This document shows positions 35,307-44,437 of a stretch of DNA of 64,000 nt, piece after piece. The stretch covers positions 62,001 through 126,000 of the forward strand of contig DATLIY010000010.1 of the NCBI GenBank assembly GCA_035539175.1. Reading direction: 5' to 3'. Origin of the DNA: Acidisarcina sp. (GTDB lineage: Bacteria > Acidobacteriota > Terriglobia > Terriglobales > Acidobacteriaceae). Both the position numbers and the translations under genes were made by a program. The notes beneath the pieces are model-generated. The model did no database searches. It was not told where the DNA came from and saw only the letters and a program-made list of their open reading frames with translations. Within the stretch, counting starts at the first letter, position 1; each line of letters opens with the position of its first letter.

Positions 35307-38300
35307 TTAGAAGGACAGCCGCAGCGCAAACTGCATCACGCGCGGATCTCCTGAAAGAGTAGTGATCTGGCCGACGGCACCACTGCTCAGGTTGTTGTTG
35401 GGCTGGCCGAACTCCGGCGTATTCGTGACGTTGAAGACCTCCCAGCGAAACTCCACATTGGTCCGCTCCCCAATGGGAAACTCCTTGAGCAGCGAAGCGT
35501 CGAATACGTTGATGTGAGGGCCGCGCAAAGTGTTACGGCCACTGTTACCAAATGTGCCCACGGCTGGAAGCGCATAGGCATCCGTAAGACCAGGCGCAAG
35601 CGTAGTGCATTGCTTGTTCTGCGAAGCGAAGAACCAGCAGTTCGGGTTCTTGACCATGTGCGGCGTGCCGATCAGCATCGGAGTCGCCGTGGCCTGGCCA
35701 TTTTTATCGAGAGCAGATGCCAGTGTGCCACCGGAATTCACCGTGAACGGGTGGCCGCTGTAAAACGTGTAGACACCGGAAGTGCGCCAGCCTCCCACCA
35801 CATAGGACAGCGGACCGCTGGTTAGCATCTTCTTGCCCTTGCCGAAGGGCAGCTCATAGAGGTAGCTGACAGCGACACGGTGCGGAATGTCGAAGTCGCT
35901 GGGCCCATACCAGGAGGAGAAGTTGCTGCCATCCGGCGGCGCACCGGAGTTGCTCTCGAGCTCCTGCGGCGTGTTATCGAGGCTGCGCGAATAAGTATAT
36001 GCAGCATGCAGGCTGAGACCGTTGCTGTAGCGACGGGTCAGTGTAGCCTCAAGCCCATTGTAGTTTCCGAAGCCGATCGAGTTGGTGTACTCGATGTATC
36101 CGAAGTTCGGGAAGGGCGTGACACCACTGGAGGTACGGTTCGTGATCGCTGGCTGATTCAGGTCGTGAATTACATCAAGGTGCGTGGACTTGGTTCCCAC
36201 GTAGTTCAACTCGCCGGTCCAGTTCGTGGCGAATTGATGCTGCAAACCGAAGCTCCACTGCTGCACGTTCGGTGTTGGATCGTGCGGATTCATAGTACGC
36301 AGGTGGTACGTCGGAAGCTGATTGAGGTTGATCGTGGATGGATCGAGGAAGTTCGAGGGGAACCCGTTCTTCGCGAAGAAAACCGGCGCTGTGGCGTTGG
36401 ATGCGACGCTTGGTGACTTGTTGATGAGGAACGGAGGATTCAACGCGAGCTGGTTTTCGCTGCCAAAACGCTCAAAGGCAGAGTAGTAGATTCCGTATCC
36501 GCCGCGGATCACAGTCGTCGGAGTCGCCGCATAGGCGATGCCGATACGCGGGGCGAAGTCAGTCTTGTTGACCTCCACCAGTGCACGCTTCTCCATCGAG
36601 CCGCTCTTAGCGAAGACGAGGCCGCCGGCTCCAGCATTAGCCGTTGGATCGAAGTTTGCCATTTGGTTGCGGCCTTCGAGCGCCGGCGTAGCAAAGTCGT
36701 AGCGCAGGCCGAGGTTCAGCGTCAGCTTGGGCGTAACCTTCCAGTCGTCCTGAACGTATGCCGAGGCCATCCAGAGGCGCTGGTCTACAAAATGAACATT
36801 GGTAAGCTGTGCAGACTGCACATAGCCCAGGAGTCCGTCCGCATAGGAAAGACCGCTGGTGACGTTGGTCTTACCCTGGCACTGATTATTTGCGCCACCG
36901 CGCTGGCAGGTAAAGATGCCTGTAAATCCAAGATCACCGCGCGTGCCGGGCTCATCCTGGAAGGTATTACGCATAGGCGCGAAGAGAGTGCCGCCGATAC
37001 GCAGCGCATGCGCACCCAACGAGAGGGAAACTGAATCTACCCACTCATACTGCTGCGGCACCTGCGACTTGGGAAGAAAGTCCGGAGAGCCGATGAATGC
37101 GAAATTGGTGAATGAGGTGAGGGGTACGCCTCCCGCGGTTGCAGGATTGTTGGGGATACCGGGCACATACTGATTTGCAGCGTTCTTGCCAAACGGATCC
37201 TGCTGCGCCGCCGAGTAGTTGCGCACGAAGCCAAGATGAAAATCGTTCACAACCTTGGGTGAAAAGACGTGCGTCCAGCCGATGACAGCGCTGTGCGACT
37301 TGAGATGCTGGCGGCCCCATGCAGAGGTCGATGTGCCATCCGCGATACCACCAAGATAGCCAGGGATGAATCGGTAGCGGTTCGAATAGCTATAGCGGAA
37401 GAAGACGTTATCGGCTGCGGACGCAGTCCAGTCCACACGACCGTCATAGCTGTTTGTATTATCGACCGCCAGCGCATTGCGGACGTAGTTGTTGTTCTTG
37501 GTGCCGGCCACGTTGGGGAGGGGGAAGAGCGCCATGAGGCCAGCGATCGCAGGATCGATGCGGCTCGAAGGGATCTGGTTATTCGCAAACGGAAGGCCGG
37601 TAGTGGGGTCGTAGATGATCGGATATGCGCCTACACCCGCGACTGCCGCTGCTGCCGTGCTGAAGTCGCCGATTCGCTCATTGGGAAGCGGCACAGTCGC
37701 GATGCGCGAGACACCTTGCTTGATCCGAGTGCCTTCGTAGTTGAAGAAACCGAAGAGACGGTCATGAAGGAAGGGACCGCCGAAGTTGCCGCCGAACTGG
37801 TTTTGATTGTTCTCCGGCTTCTTAAGATGGTTGCGGTTGGAGAAGAAATCGTTGGCGTCAAAGTAGCGATTGCGGAGGTACTCATACGCAAGGCCGTGGA
37901 TCTGATTGGTTCCACCCTTGGTGCTAACGGAAACCGCAGCGCCGGGGGCCCGTCCATACTCCGCGGAATAGGGATTAGTAATAATGTTGAATTCCTGAAT
38001 TACGTCCACCGAGGGGTGAGCCGCTTCCGTCGAGAGCTCCTGCACGTTTTCAGAGATGGTGTTGTTGTCGATGCCGTCGAGGAGGAAGTTGTTCTGCAGC
38101 GAGTGTACGCCGTGCACGTTGAAGTCGCCCGTGCGGCCTGCGCTGGTAGCGCCGCTCTGCTGCGTGTAGCGAGAGATCTGGACGCCGGGGACGATTCGCA
38201 GAAGATCATCCCAATTGCGCAGGTAGAGAGGCGTCTGCTCGATGGTCTCGCTGCTGATGACGGTGCCCAGCGACGCATCGCCCGGGGAGAGATCGCTGCC

Positions 38301-38675
38301 AGCCGAGGTGACGGTTACAGTCTGCTGCGAACCACTAACCTGCAGAGCAAAGTCGCGACGGGCCTTCTCGGCAGTCTGCAACAGCACCTGCTGGGAGACA
38401 GTGGCGAAGCCATCCTTGCTGACACTGATGCTGTACTGTCCAATGGGGAGATTGGAGAAGGTATAGTAACCAGCGTTATCTGTCTCAGTGGTGCGAGTAA
38501 ACCCGGTCGCCTGTCCCTGAACGGTCACGGGAACCTTTGCAACAACTGCTCCGCTCGCGTCCGTTACCAATCCGGTCAGACTGGCGGTATTGATTTGCGC
38601 ATTGGAGCGCATTCCCGCTGCAAAGAGCAGGAACACAGCCAAAGATATACGCAGAAATTTGGATAATTGCATCAT
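35307..38675 (-). CDS. Oar-like TonB-dependent receptor
   Basis: Protein of about 1122 residues, beginning MMQLSKFLRI after GGAGG with 9-nt spacing; codons up to 38702 are not needed. A signal peptide ends near RSNAQ. The carboxypeptidase-like domain (TASLTGLVTDASGAVVAKVP to YSISVSKDGF), plug (LRNWDDLLRIVPGVQIS and NFLLDGIDNNTI) and long barrel ending FALRLSF fit the Oar group. It imports a large substrate across the outer membrane. Downstream are PHP and PLC-like exported hydrolases, suggesting a phosphoester or lipid-derived substrate (inference). Confidence 0.93.
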   Translation of the reverse strand: MMQLSKFLRISLAVFLLFAAGMRSNAQINTASLTGLVTDASGAVVAKVPVTVQGQATGFTRTTETDNAGYYTFSNLPIGQYSISVSKDGFATVSQQVLLQTAEKARRDFALQVSGSQQTVTVTSAGSDLSPGDASLGTVISSETIEQTPLYLRNWDDLLRIVPGVQISRYTQQSGATSAGRTGDFNVHGVHSLQNNFLLDGIDNNTISENVQELSTEAAHPSVDVIQEFNIITNPYSAEYGRAPGAAVSVSTKGGTNQIHGLAYEYLRNRYFDANDFFSNRNHLKKPENNQNQFGGNFGGPFLHDRLFGFFNYEGTRIKQGVSRIATVPLPNERIGDFSTAAAAVAGVGAYPIIYDPTTGLPFANNQIPSSRIDPAIAGLMALFPLPNVAGTKNNNYVRNALAVDNTNSYDGRVDWTASAADNVFFRYSYSNRYRFIPGYLGGIADGTSTSAWGRQHLKSHSAVIGWTHVFSPKVVNDFHLGFVRNYSAAQQDPFGKNAANQYVPGIPNNPATAGGVPLTSFTNFAFIGSPDFLPKSQVPQQYEWVDSVSLSLGAHALRIGGTLFAPMRNTFQDEPGTRGDLGFTGIFTCQRGGANNQCQGKTNVTSGLSYADGLLGYVQSAQLTNVHFVDQRLWMASAYVQDDWKVTPKLTLNLGLRYDFATPALEGRNQMANFDPTANAGAGGLVFAKSGSMEKRALVEVNKTDFAPRIGIAYAATPTTVIRGGYGIYYSAFERFGSENQLALNPPFLINKSPSVASNATAPVFFAKNGFPSNFLDPSTINLNQLPTYHLRTMNPHDPTPNVQQWSFGLQHQFATNWTGELNYVGTKSTHLDVIHDLNQPAITNRTSSGVTPFPNFGYIEYTNSIGFGNYNGLEATLTRRYSNGLSLHAAYTYSRSLDNTPQELESNSGAPPDGSNFSSWYGPSDFDIPHRVAVSYLYELPFGKGKKMLTSGPLSYVVGGWRTSGVYTFYSGHPFTVNSGGTLASALDKNGQATATPMLIGTPHMVKNPNCWFFASQNKQCTTLAPGLTDAYALPAVGTFGNSGRNTLRGPHINVFDASLLKEFPIGERTNVEFRWEVFNVTNTPEFGQPNNNLSSGAVGQITTLSGDPRVMQFALRLSF

Positions 38676-39077
38676 TACAAATTGCCTCCGGCAGTTTTTC
38701 AATTGGAGTTCTGGCTGCTGATTGGGAGCGATGGCTTAGTTCGCCAGCAGCGGCTTGGCTAACAGTGTCTTTCAACAGGAGAGTAACCGGCCATTGTTGC
38801 TGCCGTGTAAACGAACACTGAACCAGGCGTGAATACGGAAGGCCTATAGACAGAAAAGAAAGGAAAGACTCTCCCTCGATACAGAATCGATGCGATAGAT
38901 TGACTGTCAGTATTTTTAGATAGAAGGATTGTCAGTGTCTGCTGCAGGGACGGCGCAATGCTGAATCGGTCCGCGCGCATCTTCAAAGCAATGAGGGGCG
39001 GCTATTTTATTGGTGTCGCCACCGTGCCGAAGATACGCGGCACGGTGGCGGAAAGCAGCCTGCAGATCTTCTAGATC
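38676..39077. other. Intergenic region upstream of Oar-like receptor
   Basis: About 400 bases between the receptor start and the dps end, without a convincing gene. It holds the receptor promoter. TGACTGTCAGTATTTT and GATTGTCAGTGTC at about 38899-38938 share ATTGnnTGTCAGT-like repeats that could be a regulator site (weak). A strong hairpin is at 39017-39050. Confidence 0.5.
39017..39050. terminator. 13-bp hairpin downstream of dps
   Basis: CGCCACCGTGCCG (39017-39029) and CGGCACGGTGGCG (39038-39050) form a perfect stem with an 8-nt loop. It lies 28 nt beyond the dps stop codon on the minus strand. No strong T-tract follows, so it may act as a terminator or an mRNA-stabilising structure. Confidence 0.65.
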
Positions 39078-39623
39078 TCAATGCTCAGTGGAGTCCGCGT
39101 GACGGCTTGCTTCAAACAGGAACCAGGTACGCCGCTCCGTCTCATCAATCCAGACTTCGAGCAAGCTGGCGGTGGCGACATCCTCATGATCATCGCAGAC
39201 GCCGTGAGCCTCGCGCAGGCGTGCAGCAAGAGCTTTGCTGTCCTCCCGCAGTTCAGCAAGCATGTCCTCCGGCTCCACGTACTCGGCATCATTATCCAGA
39301 ACACGTTGCAGGCGAGAGATGTGACCGATGGACGTGATTGTGTTCCCACCCAGTTTACGCACGCGCTCGGCAATAGGATCGGTCATGTTAAAGATCTGGT
39401 CGGCCTGTTCGTCGAGCAGCAGATGATAGTCACGGAAGTGGGGTCCACTCATGTGCCAGTGGAAGTTTTTCGTCTTGAGGTAAAGAGCGAATACATCCGC
39501 GAGAATAGCATTCATGGTGCCGGCGATATCTCTGGTTGCTGCTGCATCCAGATCAGTTGGCGTGGCTAACGGAGCACGCTGTTTGCGCTCGAGGTCTTGC
39601 GTCGTCGCAGTTGATTTCTTCAT
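39078..39623 (-). CDS. dps: Dps family DNA-protecting ferritin-like protein
   Basis: Protein of 181 residues from MKKSTAT; AAGGAG lies about 7 nt upstream. The four-helix ferritin-like domain contains KNFHWHMSGPHFRDYHLLLDEQADQI, which carries the inter-subunit ferroxidase-site His, Asp and Glu, followed by DDHEDVATASLLEVWIDETERRTWFL. Dps dodecamers bind DNA and oxidise iron with peroxide, protecting the cell in starvation and oxidative stress. No binding site for OxyR, Fur or PerR was recognised upstream. Confidence 0.94.
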   Translation of the reverse strand: MKKSTATTQDLERKQRAPLATPTDLDAAATRDIAGTMNAILADVFALYLKTKNFHWHMSGPHFRDYHLLLDEQADQIFNMTDPIAERVRKLGGNTITSIGHISRLQRVLDNDAEYVEPEDMLAELREDSKALAARLREAHGVCDDHEDVATASLLEVWIDETERRTWFLFEASRHADSTEH

Positions 39624-39828
39624 GACTTCGCTCCTTGGTTTATAAGGGAGGTTCAGCATCGCCCTGTCAGGCGTGCACGATATGTAACATACTCTTTACG
39701 CTCCGCGCCATGCAGGATCTGAGGAAGAAAATTGACCAAACATGCGGACAGAAGTTGGGATGGTGAATTAGGGGATAGAGTGGCCTGAAACCGATTGCGG
39801 CGAGAAAGAAGCGATACAATGCCTAATC

Positions 39829-41988
39829 GTGAGCTTCCGCCTGACGCTAGCACGGCTGATAGGACGACTGAAGCGACTGGCTGAGCTTTCTCCCTATCTC
39901 TACCTGCTGCGGGTGCCACTGCTGACGGCTGCCGCTCTGCTCCTGCTGCCGCTCGTTGCTCTCGACACCAGCGCAAAGCCCCTCCTGGCAAACCTCTTCG
40001 ATCTGCAGCAGGCCGACCTCTGGGGCATCACGATCCCTGCCCTTACGACCGCCTGGGCCATCATGGTTACCAGTTGGCTCATCGTCCTCTATGCAGCGCG
40101 TCGATTTAAGGTTCCGCGGTTGCACATTGGTTTCCCTCCCCGTCCACTGCATGTCTTCTGCTTCAGCCTGCTCGCACTACCGGCAATCGCTGGCGCCATC
40201 TTCTGGACCACGTCGCAATCTCGTCCGTCGATGGTTGTGTTTCTTTCGAGCGGATTGCTTGGAGTCAGCATCGCCGTCTATCTGCTGTATCGCGCGCTAA
40301 GGATCGTGGATCTGTTCGCCGGTATCGCCGATCGAGTTCCAGCTTTGGCGAGGCTGGGTGCGGGGTACACGGTTTCACCAGCCAACGCGCCAAAAGTGCT
40401 GGCTCTGGATTGGCGAAGCGTACCCGCAAGCAAATTAGAAGGCCAGATCTATCACGATCCACATCGCCTGCCCGGCTGGCGTTGTGGCCGTGTGCTGTTG
40501 CCGGGGCACGCTCTGGCGTTAGGCTCGGGCGTAGGCTTTTTCACCCTCTATATCGCCATCGGAATCGGGAAGTGGATCAACATCGGGAATCCACCGCTCA
40601 TTCCAACGCTCGGTTATCTTTTGCTGCTGCTCACCATCTTATGTTTTGGCCTCACGGGCTTAAGCTTCTTCTTCGACCGCTATCGAATGCCCGTGCTCCT
40701 GCCGTTGTTCGTCCTGTTCCTGGTCACCGCGCAATTCTCTTCCTCCGACCATTTCTTTCCCGTGATTGCCCGGATCGCAAGCGAGACCCAACCGCTGCCA
40801 CCTGCAACCGCACTTCGGGCTGGGAACAGGACGAGCGTGATCGTTGTAGCAGCCAACGGAGGCGGCATCCAATCCGCGGCCTGGACCGCGCAGGTGCTCA
40901 CCGGACTGGAGGAGAAGTGCCGACAGGAGGCGGCGCGCGGGTGCCATGATTTCGCCGGATCTTTGCGCCTGATCAGCGGCGTATCCGGCGGAAGCGTCGG
41001 TGCCATGTACTTCGTCGATGGATATGATCCCGGGACACACACGCTTCCGGCAGATCTGGCGCCGATTCGCCAACGCGCGGAAGCTTCAAGCCTTGACGAC
41101 ATTGCATGGGGACTGGCTTACCCCGATCTCTGGCGCACCGTGATCCCCTTTTCCTGGAGAAAGCTGGATCGTGGAATGGCCTTTGAAAATGCACTGACGC
41201 GCAATAGCAGTCTTGCCCAGCCGCTCTCCGCCTGGCGGGCGGGGGTGCGCGAGGGCTGGCGTCCGGCGATCATATTCAATGCGACCGTGGTGGAGACTGG
41301 CGAGCGCCTGCAGCTCTCCACCACGGACAAACCCACCGGCGAAGCGAAGGCATTTCCCGCCGGATACCAGGATCTCTATAGCGAGAACTTTGCCGCAGGA
41401 GAGGACGTGAAGGTTGTCACCGCCGCACGCCTTTCCGCCTCCTATCCGTTCATCTCTCCAGCGGCACGCGCAGATCTACCCGCGCCACACCTGCACATTG
41501 CAGACGGGGGCTACTACGACAACTATGGGGTTTCCGCACTGGTGGAATGGCTGGACAGCGCGCTGGCCGCGCCGGATAACCCTATCCAGAGGGTCATGTT
41601 TCTTGAGATTCGTGGCGCTCCCAATCGCGGCCTCGCCAGCCCAAAACCTCGCGGATGGTTCTATCAGGCGCTGGCACCTTTGGACGCGATGCTCAACGTG
41701 CGCTACTCGGCGCAATTCGCACACAACCAGGTGGAGTCCGACCTGTTGACTCGGCTTTGGGCAGCCAATCAGTCCCGGCAAGTTGTGATTGAGCATACCG
41801 TCTTCCAATTCTGCGATCCGTATCCGCCTCTCTCGTGGCATCTTAGCCCCAAGCAAAAGGATGCGATTACGGAAGCCTGGCAGGGCGAGCTCACCAGGAA
41901 ACGGAACTGGGAACGCGTTACGCGCTTCCTTGCGGGAGATACGACACGGCCTGCCACGGGGATCGATCCATGCAGCACATCGAAGTAG
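39829..41988 (+). CDS. Membrane patatin-like phospholipase
   Basis: Protein of 719 residues from a GTG start. About six N-terminal membrane helices (for example YLLRVPLLTAAALLLLPLVAL and FCFSLLALPAIAGAIFW) precede a patatin domain. That domain shows the oxyanion-hole loop AANGGGIQSAAW (about 344), the nucleophile in ISGVSGGSVG (S386) and the catalytic dyad Asp in DGGYYDNYG (D559). It is probably a lipid acyl hydrolase facing the cytoplasm or membrane surface. No ribosome site near the GTG is strong, and upstream alternatives are closed by the promoter region. Confidence 0.88.
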   Translation: MSFRLTLARLIGRLKRLAELSPYLYLLRVPLLTAAALLLLPLVALDTSAKPLLANLFDLQQADLWGITIPALTTAWAIMVTSWLIVLYAARRFKVPRLHIGFPPRPLHVFCFSLLALPAIAGAIFWTTSQSRPSMVVFLSSGLLGVSIAVYLLYRALRIVDLFAGIADRVPALARLGAGYTVSPANAPKVLALDWRSVPASKLEGQIYHDPHRLPGWRCGRVLLPGHALALGSGVGFFTLYIAIGIGKWINIGNPPLIPTLGYLLLLLTILCFGLTGLSFFFDRYRMPVLLPLFVLFLVTAQFSSSDHFFPVIARIASETQPLPPATALRAGNRTSVIVVAANGGGIQSAAWTAQVLTGLEEKCRQEAARGCHDFAGSLRLISGVSGGSVGAMYFVDGYDPGTHTLPADLAPIRQRAEASSLDDIAWGLAYPDLWRTVIPFSWRKLDRGMAFENALTRNSSLAQPLSAWRAGVREGWRPAIIFNATVVETGERLQLSTTDKPTGEAKAFPAGYQDLYSENFAAGEDVKVVTAARLSASYPFISPAARADLPAPHLHIADGGYYDNYGVSALVEWLDSALAAPDNPIQRVMFLEIRGAPNRGLASPKPRGWFYQALAPLDAMLNVRYSAQFAHNQVESDLLTRLWAANQSRQVVIEHTVFQFCDPYPPLSWHLSPKQKDAITEAWQGELTRKRNWERVTRFLAGDTTRPATGIDPCSTSK

Positions 41989-42082
41989 TGCCACGGCGTC
42001 TGCGTTTTTCGGCCGATCGGCTGTCCTTGCGCTGCTTGGGAGATCCGGCCGATCCTCCTATAATTTCAAGGAGGAAAGGGAG

Positions 42083-42418
42083 ATGCGAAGTTTGAGTTGC
42101 AAGATGCGGCCGTGGTTCGCGATATTTGCGGTCCTCGTCCTCCTGGTAGTCGGGGCACAGGCCGCGGCTGCGCAAGAGCCAGTCGGCGATAAGCATGACG
42201 CCAATCCCGCAGCGCAAGCAACTGCGGCAGCGCCGGAGAAAGATCTGCGTCAAGCCCAGATCCAGGCCGACACAAACCGGCTATTGCAACTCGCGCAGGA
42301 ATTGAAGCTGGAGGTATCCAAAAGCAACAAAGATATTCTGTCACTTGCGGTTATCAAGAAGGCGGACGAGATCGAAAAGCTGGCGAAGAGCCTGAAGGAA
42401 AGGATACGGGCGCAGTAA
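42083..42418 (+). CDS. Small exported protein of unknown function
   Basis: Protein of 111 residues, start preceded by GGAGGAAAGGGAG. It has a signal peptide ending AQAAAAQ, then a charged helical region (QAQIQADTNRLLQLAQELKLE, then IKKADEIEKLAKSLKERI) with coiled-coil character. Similar short proteins in Acidobacteriota have no assigned role. It follows the patatin gene by 94 nt. A longer in-frame start at 41789 lies inside the patatin gene and is rejected. Confidence 0.75.
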   Translation: MRSLSCKMRPWFAIFAVLVLLVVGAQAAAAQEPVGDKHDANPAAQATAAAPEKDLRQAQIQADTNRLLQLAQELKLEVSKSNKDILSLAVIKKADEIEKLAKSLKERIRAQ

Positions 42419-42527
42419 CTGTATCCGTCCGGAAAGTCCGCCTCGGGACTTCGATTCACCAGCGCGGCATAGCGGCCTGAGAGCAGGTACGCGATACAGT
42501 ACACTTAGCAGCGAGGGGACTTCATTC

Positions 42528-44417
42528 GTGCCTGGTCGAGCTTCGCTTTCCAGTCTGGCTCTTTGCTTCCTTTCCTTATTCCCCGTCCATGGATGGACCC
42601 AGGCTCCCCAGAAACCTGCAGGGACTGGCGGCGGCATGGCTACAGGTGGAACCTTTGAGGCCGTGTTCGACTCCGAAAAACGACCCATAACTGCCGGAGG
42701 ATTCGTAAAGACTGGTCCAGTAGTTTTTATGAATACGGCGGAAAAGGCCGGACTGACCACCTGGCGCCATAAGAACGGCACACCGGAAAAACGCTTCATC
42801 CTGGAAGCCAAAGGCCCCGGCGTAGCGTTACTTGACTATGATAACGATGGCTGGCTCGACATCTACTTCGTCAACGGATCGACGTTTCAGGCACTCGATG
42901 GCAAGGAAGAACCACCGAAGGCCGCGCTATTTCGTAACAATCACGATGGCACTTTCACGAATGTCGCTGCCAAAGCGGGCGTAACGAATGATCGCTGGGG
43001 CTACGGCGTTGTGGTTGGAGATTACGACAACGACGGCTGGCCCGATCTCTACGTCACGAATTACGGTAAGAATCGTCTTTACCACAACAACCATGACGGA
43101 ACATTCACCGATGTAGCGGAAAAGGCGGGAGTCACTGTCGGCACCTGGTCCACCGGCGCTACCTTCGGCGACTACGATGGCGATGGCCGGCTGGACCTCT
43201 TCGTCGCAGGCTACCTGCAATTCGACTTGAAAAACCTGCCGATCGGCGGGAGCAAAGCGGTTGGCTATGCAAACTGCTCCTTCCGCGGCACACCTGTGAT
43301 GTGCGGCCCTCGCGGACTCACTGGAGAGCGGGATCATCTCTTCCACAACAATGGCGATGGCACCTTCACCGATGTCAGCAAAGAGGCGGGAGTCAGCGAC
43401 CCGGATCGCTTCTATGGGTTGGGGGCTCTATTTGTCGATGTCAATGGCGACGGCAAGCCGGACCTTGTGGTTGCCAACGATACTTCACCCAACTACCTCT
43501 ACATCAACAAAGGCGATGGAACCTTTGACGACCAGAGCTATATAAGCGGCTATGCGCTGAATGGAGATGGCCGCGAAGTAGCGAATATGGGAATTGCTGC
43601 CGGGGATTACGAAAACAACGGACACCTGGACCTGGTAAGCACCACCTTCTCGGACGACTACGACGTGGTATTTCGGAACGATGGAGGAGGAACCTTCACC
43701 GACGTCAGCTATAACGTTGGCGTTGGAGCAACCACGATTCCCTTTGTCGGCTTTGCGGATGGATTCCTCGACTACGACAACGATGGATGGAAGGATCTGC
43801 TGATTGCGAATGGTCACGTCTACCCTGAAGTAGACAAGCATCCCGAATGGGGCACCACGTATGGTCAGCGGCCGCTGCTCTTTCACAACTCAAAGGATGG
43901 GAAGTTCGAGCTGATTCCTCCAGTAGAAGGAACGGGGTTGGCCACGGTAAGCGTCGGACGAGGGGCGGCCTTTGGCGATCTATTTAACGATGGCAAAATC
44001 GACGTTGTGATCGCCAACATGGATCAGGTCCCAGTTCTCCTACGCAACGTGAATACAGACCATCACCACTGGATCGACCTGAAACTTATCGGCGGGCCTA
44101 AGAGTCCGCGAGACGCTGTTGGATCCACTGTTTACCTGACCGCGGGAGGTATCCGCCAGCGCGGAGATGTCCTCAGCGGTGGGAGCTATCTCTCTTCCAA
44201 CGATATGCGGGTTCACTTTGGCCTGGGCGATGCTGCGGCGATCGAGAGCGTTGAGATTCACTGGCCCAGCGGAGCCGTAGAGAAGATCAAGCCAACGGCT
44301 CTGGACCGGATCCTCACCGTCACCGAGGGAAAAGGCATCACCGCCGAGATGTGCGGTGGGAAGGCGTGTCCCTCGGAGCCCGCCGCACCGAAGGCGTCAG
44401 CGCACGCAGCAAGTTAA
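42528..44417 (+). CDS. Exported CRTAC1-type FG-GAP/ASPIC-UnbV protein (paralog 1)
   Basis: Protein of 629 residues from a GTG start, with a signal peptide ending near HGWTQ. Repeated FG-GAP/VCBS blades (for example LLDYDNDGWLDIYFVNGS, VGDYDNDGWPDLYVTN, FGDYDGDGRLDLFVAG) bind Ca2+ through DxDxDG loops and form a seven-bladed propeller. The ASPIC/UnbV domain follows (about 515-600: LIGGPKSPRDAVGSTVYL to VEIHWPSGAVEKIKP). These proteins are secreted or periplasmic and may bind matrix or protein partners; the role is unknown. Two paralogs lie at 49942-51867 and 54519-56282. Confidence 0.9.
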   Translation: MPGRASLSSLALCFLSLFPVHGWTQAPQKPAGTGGGMATGGTFEAVFDSEKRPITAGGFVKTGPVVFMNTAEKAGLTTWRHKNGTPEKRFILEAKGPGVALLDYDNDGWLDIYFVNGSTFQALDGKEEPPKAALFRNNHDGTFTNVAAKAGVTNDRWGYGVVVGDYDNDGWPDLYVTNYGKNRLYHNNHDGTFTDVAEKAGVTVGTWSTGATFGDYDGDGRLDLFVAGYLQFDLKNLPIGGSKAVGYANCSFRGTPVMCGPRGLTGERDHLFHNNGDGTFTDVSKEAGVSDPDRFYGLGALFVDVNGDGKPDLVVANDTSPNYLYINKGDGTFDDQSYISGYALNGDGREVANMGIAAGDYENNGHLDLVSTTFSDDYDVVFRNDGGGTFTDVSYNVGVGATTIPFVGFADGFLDYDNDGWKDLLIANGHVYPEVDKHPEWGTTYGQRPLLFHNSKDGKFELIPPVEGTGLATVSVGRGAAFGDLFNDGKIDVVIANMDQVPVLLRNVNTDHHHWIDLKLIGGPKSPRDAVGSTVYLTAGGIRQRGDVLSGGSYLSSNDMRVHFGLGDAAAIESVEIHWPSGAVEKIKPTALDRILTVTEGKGITAEMCGGKACPSEPAAPKASAHAAS

Positions 44418-44437
44418 AGGCCCCTGCTGAAAAGCCC

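Noticed and set aside
37269-38666. 465-codon open frame opposite the Oar-like receptor
   Set aside because: It is antisense to a conserved receptor, with no signal peptide or domain.
41789-42082. Long N-terminal extension of the small exported protein
   Set aside because: It lies inside the patatin gene, while a strong ribosome site and signal peptide mark the start at 42083.
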